DNA of 64,000 nucleotides. It comes from Paralichthys olivaceus. Its lineage: Eukaryota > Chordata > Actinopteri > Pleuronectiformes > Paralichthyidae. The notes beneath the pieces were generated by a model, which saw only the letters and a list, made by a program, of their open reading frames with translations, was not told where the DNA came from and did not search any database. Positions 55,401 through 64,000 of the stretch are shown here, one piece after another (position 1 is the stretch's first letter; each line of letters starts with the position of its first letter). The DNA is taken from the NCBI RefSeq assembly GCF_024713975.1, contig NC_091094.1, positions 19,304,501-19,368,500 on the forward strand, written 5' to 3'. Both the position numbers and the translations under genes were made by a program.

Positions 55401-58400
55401 ATCTAAGAAATATTGGCACAATGAACTCTGCCAATAAATAAATACAATTTTGGTGAGGAAACCAAATAACTTTAATATTTGCTAGTTAATTCATTAATTA
55501 CAGGCCAAAAACGTGAACAAACTAAGGGACATCATTACCTAACTCTAGGTTAACATTATCCATGAAAGCACCGACTATTTCTGCTGTGCACCTCATGTCT
55601 ACCTTATTCACAGCTGGCCGGGCCGCTTCTTCACGTGTTCGCTGTGGGTTAGACATTACAATGACTCCCTCCGCCAGCCAGTCATCTGGCTGTTGTTTGC
55701 GCCGGCGCTCCATTCGCCCTATCCCCAGTTTCCCCTGCAGCTCCTCAATGAGTCGATCTTGCGAGTTGCTTTTGTTCACAATGATTGGTCCCATTTTACG
55801 CCGCAACAGCCCCTCCCTGAACATCGGATGCACATTGGTAGTCTCTTTGGTACGGCGGATAACTGACTTGAGCTGGAGAGTAGATAATAGGGAGGTGTGG
55901 GAAGCTCGGGTTGTGCCATTCACAAGAAAATCCATTATGGATTGCAATCATAGAAAAGGACAGGCCCAGCACAGGATTCAAACACTCAAGTGGCAAAAAT
56001 GTTCAAGCTTTGACAAAATGCTCTGCAAGTTTTATCAGGTTTATTCCATTTTCCTTATGGTAGCACAGCCTTCCATTTAAATCCATTCTCCACTATCAAG
56101 TCTATTACTAATGAAGAATCGGCAGCGTGGCATGCTGGATAGTTGATGTGGGGCCAACACAAGTCAATCACAAAATGCTTTCACAAAAGATCAGCACATG
56201 CCAAAGCAAGGCCAAAGGTCAAAGAAGCACAGATGGATGTTCATAAAGCATATATGCATTAGCAAAAATTTAAAATATCCACTTTACTGCGTAGCCTTTA
56301 TCATTTTGCTGTATTGACATAGTCAATGGTTGCGTCATTCCTTGGTTGTGTAAACATGATTGGTCAGGCCCAGTGACTAACAGTGCAATGTCTACTGAAG
56401 CAAGTAGGGGCGTGTGAACACATCCTTTCAGTAAAGCTGTCAGCATCAGCCACAGAGACTTCTCCTTCAAGCCATTTCGTAATTGCTATGCAATGACACC
56501 CCATGCATCACACCAGAGATAGATGAATTTCTCTCATCAAGACGTTTTGTACTATTGCACAGCTCCTGGGGTATTTGTTCAAGCTGCTCTCCCAAAATAA
56601 GCTTGTTTCAGCAACTAGAGGTGCCCTCTGCTAGAACAGCCTTCTGACAGCCATCCTGCCATTATTGTCAGAGACAATTAATATCTTGCGTCACATGGCC
56701 AAATAAAGACAACATGGGGTCCTAAAGCCTCTCTAGCTTTATGCAAGCAGCTTATTTTGGAAGAGTAGGGTCGAGCCAAGCCTCCTACTTGGCCAGAGGC
56801 AGATAGACGCTCCACAGCAGAGGGCTGCTGTGAGGGCAGGTCCAACGTTGCATCTGGCGTCCCAGGGCAGGTGGAGGGGGTGAAACACTCGTCCATCCAG
56901 CTGGACTCAGTCATGGGTGTAAGGGTTCCCTCTCGGCTCAGATCGGGGTAAGTCCCATCTTCCTCCTCCCATGATCTGTCTTCATCTCCAGGCATAAAGG
57001 GAGCAGGTGGCTGGTGCTCACCCAATTGGGGGGAGTCATATGTTAACAGTCTGTCTAAAGCATCATCCAAAAAAGGCTCACGGCATGGCCATGTTAAATA
57101 CAGACCATCACCTGCGTGGTTTGCTGTGGTTGGGGGAGACAGACTATTTGATGGTACTGCAGCAAGTGAAATAGGTGAAGCTCTGGGACTACTGGTGCCT
57201 GACACTGTGATTGTTTTTCTAATGTTCAACACAGGACTCGTAGGAACTGCAGATTCATTCTTTGGAACTGTTACTGGACTTGAAAGTCTTGGCGATATTG
57301 TTGGAGAAGGATTATTTTGAATTGTTTCAGGACTAGAACTCTTAGGTACAGATGGTGAGCTGGCGATATGAGGGATTGTCACAGGACTTGAAACTCTTTG
57401 TAGTGACACTGAACTTGCACTCTTAGGAGCCATTTCAGGACTAGCACTCTTTGGGACAGTTATTGAACTAGAGAGATTTCGGACTGTCACTGGACTTGCA
57501 CATTTTGGTACTGGACTTGAAAGCCTTGGGACTGTCACTGGACTCACAGTCATAGGCACTACTTCTGGACTTGTTCGGATTGTCACTGGACTTTGATTCT
57601 TTGCAGCTGCTTCTGAACTTTGACTTATGGAAACTTGAGTTGGATTCTCTGAAGACTGACTTAGATTGGAGCATTTAAGATCAGGTGGACTGGGACTCTT
57701 GGCTCTTAGAATGGGACTAGATTTAGACACAGTAACAGGACTAGGGCTTTTGGAAACTACCACTGGACTGGAGCTCTGGGCAGCAGGACCTGGACTAGAA
57801 CTTCCACCAACAGTAACTGGAGTATTTCCAGCTGGACATGAGACTTTACTAGCAATGATCCTAGAGGTTGACATCTGCATTGAGCTGTCTACTTTACTAC
57901 TGGAGACGCTGAGGCTCTCCACATGAGAGCTATCAGAGGGGACACTGACACCATCACCTTTCTGTTGGATCTGGGAGTACTTGGATGATGCAGTTACTAC
58001 TGTGGAACCCGCTGAAGTGGTATGGGCCGAACTACCATCTTCATCTATATGGAGTTCAAGTGGAAGAGGTGTACAGGAGGGAGTAGTGTAACTAGAAAGT
58101 ATAAGAGTATCCAGTGAGCAAGCATTAGGATTTATAGATGGTGTGGTTTCTGATTGAAGTGAGGGGTCTAGTGCCTCCTGATTTACAGACAACTGAGAGC
58201 CAGACTGAATGCAATGATGTAATGATTACAATGTACATACAGGGACAAGACATACACATGGATGGAGAAAAGAGAAAGACACCAGGAAAAATAGATTGAG
58301 AATGAAGGGAATGAACAATAAAGGGAAGAGATAAAGAGGTTTCTCATTTGTCGTTCTAAAATAAAAACAAAATTAAATTGCAACCACTTTTTTGGGGGAT

Positions 58401-60358
58401 TGTTGAATCAACACAATATTAAAAAAAATTATATTATATATATATATATTTCCTGCAATTTGTTGATTAGGTATTTACCTTCATTATTGCAAACTTGAAA
58501 CAAATCTAGCAGTCAATCAATGGAGAATGACAAAACTTAAATAACATCTGGTGCTGATTTTAGCAGAAGTGTGACAACAATTTAAAATATTCAATCAAAT
58601 CTGGTTGAGATAAACACCGACTTTAGTTATGCCACCGCAACATTGCAAAACTTTATATTCTTAAGTGAAATCTGTGTAAACTGCTGATGAAGGTACAGCG
58701 GATGTGAAACAGTAAAAAAGCAAGGAATCTCTTCTCGGACAACATGCATTTCTGTTGTAGATCAGCAACTAACTCAACTGCGGGATAAAATTCATTTGAT
58801 CCCATTCTTTTCTGCAAAAATAAATATGAAACCCTTAGACATGTGAAGCATACTGTAGTCCTAAACAGAATTGCCAACACACAATGCCAAAAATAAACAC
58901 CCTCCGTCAAGTGTGCAGAGGCCCAATCTCTACCCATGTGAAGCATACTCACATTGCTTTGGACTTTAAAGTCAGACAGGGAGGCCATGAGCTCATCCAG
59001 CTCTCGTGTGGCAGAGGAGGCAGACATTCTGGCGTGTTGCTGTGCTGGTGTTTCCTCTTGTCCCTCTGTTTGTTCATCTGACAACACCAAAGGTTTGGGA
59101 CTACAGAGACGAAAAAAAGATTACAGTCAAGGGAAATTTAGCATAAGCCGAAAATATTTAAATAAACTCAAGCCAAACATACCTAAACAATAATGAAAAC
59201 ATCGAAATGTATTGGCATAATTCATTTGCTTGTATCTTACATGGGTGAGGGCACAGAACTTTCCAGCTCATCTAGAAGGCTCTCTACACTTGGTCGTACG
59301 TCCTCTATTCCCCGAGTCGCACCCCGCTTGGGCTTCTCCAAATCAGGTGGTCCTGCCTTGCCAGCAGTAGAGACTCCATTCTCGTGGATGTGGTGGATGA
59401 TACAGCTGGCAGGCAGTGGTGGAGCTGCTTCTTCTATTACACGACAAAAAAAGATACATAAATCACTCCATATCAACTACACAAGACATTCCTTTGCAGT
59501 ACCATAGATACAGAGAATCCAAATCTGAGTTCTTTCAAAGAAGTATAAGAGAACTTTTTACAAATAGTTAATTTGTCTCTGTGTTTACCTTCTGTGGGGT
59601 AGGCAGGAGTGCTTTGCTGGACAGCATTGAGCTCCAACAGGAGACGATCAAGCTCAGACAGGTTGCTGCCCAAAGTTGAGTTCATGGCAACAGCTGATAA
59701 CTCACTACTCTTCTGCTTATTAGGGAAACTGTACAGAGCAGAAAGAATAACCAATAATTATCATCAACAAAGCTCTGAACTGAGACTGTATTTTTAAACT
59801 GGCATTATTTAGACAGTGTTTCTGTTTACCGATGAGTCCAAAGTCAAAATCAAAAAGATACTTGGTCAGGTCAACTCAAGTTTTCAATGTTTCACTGAGT
59901 TAAATAGAAAATATATATGTTTCCAGTTATAATTGGCAAAACAGGAGTACAAGTTATTATGAGGCCTACCTGTATACGTGGTCCTCCTCACCAGTGGGTT
60001 GGGTTGGACTGCTGCTTTCTCTAGACCAGGGACCTCTCTGAGCTGAGCTGAAGGACTGAGTAAAGTGTGCAGAGGACCATTCATAAATTTGCAATCATCA
60101 GCAAATCAAACCCTTTTTAAGTCAACAATCATTCACATTATGGCCCCTGACATACACTATATGTACAGTGTGCATTTACCTCTGTTTCATCCAGTCCGTT
60201 CAGGGCTTGCTCAGAGGGAGTGGTAGGGACTTGTGGTGGAGAGCAGATGTCTCGCTCTGTCTCACCCCCGACAGGGATGGAGTAGGCGCTATCGTCAGAC
60301 AAGAGTGGACGCTTGGAAATGTGGGATGTTGTGGACTCAAGGTCCGCCAACAAAGCAT
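50391..60358 (-). CDS. pxn: Paxillin, focal-adhesion scaffold (first coding exon not visible)
   Basis: Paxillin is a cytoplasmic adaptor at integrin adhesions that binds FAK, vinculin and other partners. Exons in transcript order are 60358-60180 (LD1, [17 protein letters not shown]), 60055-59970, 59728-59589 (LD2, [16 protein letters not shown]), 59433-59241 (LD3, [11 protein letters not shown]), 59100-58953 (LD4, [15 protein letters not shown]), then three long optional exons listed separately. After these come 53847-53689 (LD5, [17 protein letters not shown], and the start of LIM1), 52833-52660, 51337-51256, 51153-51005 and 50657-50391 (stop TAG). The last five encode four double-zinc LIM domains ending HGCFIKLFS. 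Without the long exons and with a MDDL-type first exon the protein would be about 529 residues, near the 557 of the usual human form. LD1 begins with a split codon (G|AT), so a short exon must lie upstream, probably beyond the window. Whether this is pxna or pxnb cannot be decided. Confidence 0.93.
52080..52134 (+). repeat. (GA)n microsatellite
   Basis: This is an uninterrupted GA tract of about 55 bases in a pxn intron. Frames through it (RERERE, LSLSLS) are artefacts. Confidence 0.98.
52424..52484 (+). repeat. (TG)n microsatellite with TTTATGCA interruptions
   Basis: TG tracts are interrupted twice by TTTATGCATG within a pxn intron. A shorter TA run follows near 52609-52624. Confidence 0.95.
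54968..55315 (-). CDS. pxn: pxn optional exon C: proline-rich segment with CQTD motif
   Basis: The acceptor TTTCCCCAG precedes ATC CTC ATC (55315), in phase with exon B. The exon encodes about 116 residues. First comes a Pro-rich run with repeated [14 protein letters not shown] units, many of them PxxP and so likely SH3 or profilin-type ligands. It then reads [20 protein letters not shown]. The 3' boundary is uncertain. The donor at 54968 would be a non-canonical CAG|GCATGG that keeps phase with the LD5 exon. A GT at CCCAAG|GTCTTT (plus 55027/55026) also keeps phase but would remove the CQTD part. The plus-strand glycine-rich frame here is its shadow. Confidence 0.6.
55603..55872 (-). CDS. 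pxn: pxn optional exon B: basic conserved-looking segment
   Basis: The acceptor CTCTCCAG precedes CTC AAG TCA, and the donor is AATAAG|GTAGAC. The exon is exactly 90 codons, phase 0 on both sides. It encodes [18 protein letters not shown], the basic run [32 protein letters not shown] and [16 protein letters not shown]. The balanced, non-repetitive composition contrasts with the flanking low-complexity exons, so this part may fold or bind a partner. I know of no named domain for it. Symmetric phase means it can be skipped without a frameshift. Confidence 0.7.
56789..58204 (-). CDS. pxn: pxn optional exon A: 472-codon Ser/Pro/Val-rich repeat exon
   Basis: The acceptor GCATTCAG precedes TCT GGC TCT (58204), in phase with the LD4 exon. 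The frame stays open for over 500 codons. A donor at GGCCAA|GTAGGA (56789) gives exactly 472 codons in phase with exon B. The centre consists of degenerate repeats of the type SSPVTVPK / SASPEMAPK spaced by roughly 10-20 residues. The last 100 residues are less repetitive and acidic, with [36 protein letters not shown] and [27 protein letters not shown] resembles an LD-type helix (LDxxLxxL-like). If not spliced at 56789 the frame runs to a stop at 56678, which could make a truncated form lacking the LIM domains. Confidence 0.7.
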
Positions 60359-60359
60359 C

Positions 60360-63300
60360 TACAGGAGACATAAGATTGGTCTTTGTTTAGGTTTATGTCA
60401 CTCACAGACAGAGAAGGGTAGTATGATGCTACTGTAATTCAAACTTTAAAGGTTTTAATATATAATTTGTATTGAGGTAGCTAGATATAATCTATTATCT
60501 CTTCTTGTATCAGGCCATAGTGAAGAAAGTTAACATCAATGAGCAGATTGCACAGGACAATATTAGATTTACAGGATTTTTGCATGAATGTGAAAGATTT
60601 TTTTCCCCCTGTATTTCGTTCAGTGAAATGTTTTTTAACAGACTTTTCCCTCTGTATATTTGATAAACGGATATAAAATGTATTCATTATTGTATTTTTA
60701 GCATCAAACACTGCAAAACATCAGTAGTTTGGTTGCACACAGGAACAAATAATTGCAGCAGCTTTCTCAATCGCAAAAATCCCCATATGCACTGCCATCA
60801 GGGAAGGTAGACTTGTATAAGGTGAATCATGCAGACGGTCTTGACCACTCCCTCAGTTACTCATTGACCCTTGTTTGCCTGCATGTCTTAAATCCAAAAG
60901 TGGCTGTCAAGTCTGCGACCAGGTATCCAAGCTCATATTTACCATATACACGTCAACAGCTACCATTTCTGTGTGGACGGAAACAAGAACACAACTACTG
61001 ATTTAGCAGTCATAACCAGTAGGTAGAAGGATACATAACATTATAGGGGATTTAATGAAGCGCACAGACTGTATTACTGAATACCTGGGCTTATTTTAGC
61101 ACGCTCACTCACCACAGCAGGGTTTAGTTTCTCTTGTAGAATTTCACCTAAAAAATAAATCCCTAACTTTTCTAACAAACATGATCTTATGGTATAAATA
61201 GAGGATTTAGGTGTAACTGCTACATATACATAATTACGCATTTACAACAAAAGACAAAAGTCCAGGCTATTACAGACATTAGGAAACTTAAAGAGTCCAA
61301 GTCAAATAAACCAGTTAGATTCAGTGTAGGCAACATATCAATCATTCCTCATTGCTAAAAAACCTACATAACAACAACATAATCACTTAACTGTTAATAT
61401 TCGACCATAACATGAAATTCTCAAGTTGTGTTCAACAGTAACTATTTCACTCAACCTCCACCCTCAAAGAAATCACAGGGTCAAGAAAGGCAAAAACCAA
61501 AGCTAAAGTAACACAGTGATGAGACGTACCTTCGAAAAAGACACCCAGAGAAATGAAGAGGAGAAAACACAAAGAAGAAAAGAAGAAGTAGTAGTGGAGC
61601 AAGAGGGGAATTTAAACAGACTGTCTGCCAGGCAGGAACTGCCTTTCTTAACTCTACCATCAAAATTAGAGAATGAGAGATGGGGGGTGTTACTGAGCAT
61701 AGATGGGAGGGTGAGGGTAGAGACAGCAGGAAGGGGTTAAAATTAATAGCGGTGGGGGGTTAGGTTCACCCCTCTCCCACCCCCTTACTGCTATGCCAAG
61801 TCCAACCGAGCAAAGTAAAGAGATACTACTCACACAAATGACGACCCTGAGGACGGAGCTGTCCAACTCTGACAGTGGAGTACACACTGTTGTGAAATGA
61901 GCAAAGTTGAGAGCAAGCAGAGCTCTTATCAACAGAGGCCTGCCCAACTAAGGGAGTGGTACCACAAAAGGTATATTAAAGTATAATCCGCCCCTTCTTC
62001 ACATCGTCAGCACAAAGTCTGATTCAGTCACCCATGACTCAAGCTCACTTTTAACACATCGTAATGTTAGATGTGACATCTTTAAGAACGAGCATCAGAT
62101 TTTAAAATATGATCTTCAACATTTATCATCAGGATAATTTTAACACATTTTAACCAGAGAACGACTGCTAGGTATGCCACAGTATCATCAGCACAGTGTG
62201 GACTGCAGTGTTCCCCAGACAGAGAGGAGACACGGCAGCAGCAGAGCCAGATCAATACCAGATCCACTTGGACCAGTCTCACATGGAGATCATGGTTTTC
62301 ATGGCTGACATGCCAGTTGACTGGGTTTCACAGCAAGGACTCAGACACAGAGGCCTGGGCACATTCCACAGAGATTCATTATGGATACAGCACAGCCCAG
62401 TGTTTACACTACTGCAGGCAGATCTGTGTCTGAGTCCTCTGGTGGTAGAAAAAAACACCCCCAAATATAAGGAGGCAGAAACAACACATCAATCAGTCTT
62501 AATAGTCCATACCAAGTATGGTGAGTGATAAAACCTACAATTTAAAGAAACCTCAACCAACAGAAAGGCCAGTGGGTGCACCCAAGGCTGCAGCATCTAA
62601 ACTCTTCTTCTGGTCCAGATGAAAAGGTAAGATTGTCAATCTTCTGTTGTTTCCTGTGTTTAAGATTTGCTCTTTACAACATTTCCCACTATGCAGCTGA
62701 TTTTACTGTAACACAGACACACAGAGATATGAAAGTATACTATTGTTCAACAGTCCACCAGTTTCCTTTTATTTGACCTTATCTCTGAAATGTCATATTA
62801 AGACATTCCAACTAAAATAATAATAAGATCTTGACTACATCAGAGCAAGTTCTGACATTCATTCATGTATCCTGCAGAAAAATGGCCAAAACCTAACAGA
62901 CTCAATCAGAAACTCAACTGAAAAGCTACATAAATAAATAAGGACTCGGTGCATATCTGTAATTGATGTAAGAACAAACTTTTAATGCAGCTGGTGGAGA
63001 TCTCAGTCAACAGATGTTTGTCCAGATGGTTTACACAAGAGATGTTAATCAACTTAGCTCTGTGGCTGAACTGGCCTTAACCCTGGTTATTAAGAAACTG
63101 CTGCTCTGAAATAGAGTTACTTCTCAAGCAAGAGCCTCCAGGCTACATGAAACACATATTCCGTTTGGGAAAAGGCTCATTGCAGATCTACTTCAATGTA
63201 TCATAGTGAAGCAGGTTATTTGAAATCACCAATGCATTTACCTCAACCAAATAGTCGGAGCATATTCCTATAATTTAGAGGATATTGGTTGAATATGAAA

Positions 63301-64000
63301 TATAAAGGGTAGCAGCTTCAAGGCTGTCTTTGTTTGCTCAACACTGCATACAAGGCATGCTCTGACCCATCCACAAACTACCCAAACACACAAAGGTGTG
63401 TCTGCCTCCTCTGCCAAGGGAACATACCATGACACACACAACCCACTACAGAGCACACACACTTGTTCCCCAGTGACCACAAATGGAACTACAGTAAAAT
63501 GAGGAACTCATAAGACATCTAAATGAGCCTCATGAATCCATCTTATCCTTTGCAATGAAAGAAATCTTAGAGAGATAATGTTATATATTTACCTCTGTCA
63601 ATGTGGTTATGTTGTCATTGCCTTTTGTCTTTTAGCAGGATAATGCAAAGATGTCCATACCAATTGTATTGAAACTTGGTGAAAGGGGTGGATATGGGCA
63701 GAGGAACTTTGAAGTGAAGTCTATAATGGAGGGTTAGGATATTTTTCTGTTACTTTCCTTAACATTGCGATATGTGGGTGTTTTGATGACATTTTGTGAA
63801 TTCCTCAAGTAATAATGCAGAGATCTTTATGAAAAAAATCAGGCATCTGTGCTAATATCTATGAAGACGTGACATTTGGTGCTGATCTGGAAAATGATAA
63901 AAAATTGTGTGAATCAAAATGTATTTCTATACATACATTAGTTTCACCTATATTAGAGAATTTGTATTTTGTGTGTGTTTAATGTGAACAGTTTCCATAC
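60360..64000. other. pxn upstream intron or 5' region
   Basis: By phase, the short exon encoding the start of paxillin must lie upstream of 60358 on the minus strand. I did not find a matching ATG exon up to 64000. A strong donor (GAAG|GTACGT, plus 61528) ends a pyrimidine-rich leader-like stretch, but its frame into LD1 has no ATG after an in-frame stop. It could only be an untranslated or alternative leader. A dispersed repeat copy is at 63592-63905. Nothing else is recognised. Confidence 0.5.
63592..63905 (+). repeat. Dispersed teleost repeat, copy 3
   Basis: Blocks TACCTCTGTCAATGTGGTTATG-like start, TAGCAGGATAATGCAAAGAT, TTGAAACTTGGTGAAAGG, a TTACTTTCCTTAACATTGCG block, ATGAAAAAAATCAGGCATCT and ACATTTGGTGCTGATCTGG occur in the order of the copies at 6139 and 21960. 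This is the longest of the three. Confidence 0.65.

Noticed and set aside
55562..56080. Plus-strand 172-codon frame
   Set aside because: It is antisense to paxillin exon B and runs on into intron; no recognisable domain.
61503..61740. Candidate first coding exon of paxillin ending at the donor GAAG|GTACGT
   Set aside because: The frame needed to join LD1 has an in-frame TAA and no ATG after it, so it cannot be the coding start; at most an untranslated leader.

Overview
This window looks like nuclear DNA of a ray-finned (teleost) fish. The genes are vertebrate genes split by GT-AG introns, intergenic DNA is AT-rich, there are long CA/TG and GA microsatellites, and several interspersed repeats resemble families common in teleost genomes. 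I see no bacterial, viral, CRISPR or operon-like structure.

Layout. About 1-1800 holds no recognisable gene. The plus-strand gene loxl2 (lysyl oxidase-like 2) has an untranslated first exon ending near 1985 and thirteen coding exons between 3769 and 31390. They join in phase into a 739-residue secreted enzyme with a signal peptide, four SRCR domains and a complete lysyl-oxidase domain. A minus-strand block follows: r3hcc1 (33362-37144, initiator not found), golga7 (39726-41757, complete, 139 residues) and rplp0 (42448-44804, complete, 315 residues, with TATA box, pyrimidine-rich TOP start and two related H/ACA-type snoRNA candidates in neighbouring introns). A single-exon F-box gene lies on the plus strand (46572-47864). 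The last third is the minus-strand paxillin gene pxn (50391-60358), with LD motifs 1-5 and four LIM domains. Its first coding exon is not visible and probably lies upstream, beyond the window. Between the LD4 and LD5 exons lie three long in-phase exons that would roughly double the size of the protein.

How the genes relate. They do not form one pathway; the block looks like a conserved syntenic segment. loxl2 acts in the extracellular matrix, pxn at focal adhesions, golga7 in protein palmitoylation, rplp0 in the ribosomal stalk, the F-box protein probably in SCF ubiquitin ligases, and r3hcc1 is a putative nucleic-acid-binding protein. From general knowledge, loxl2 and r3hcc1 are neighbours on human 8p, as is golga7 more distantly, while rplp0 and pxn are close on human 12q24, so this fish arrangement joins two human segments.

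The points most worth a second look are the long paxillin cassette exons, the paired rplp0 intronic snoRNAs, and an identical 18-bp element upstream of both r3hcc1 and golga7. All exon boundaries were read by eye from splice consensus, phase and similarity remembered from the families; no alignment or search was run.
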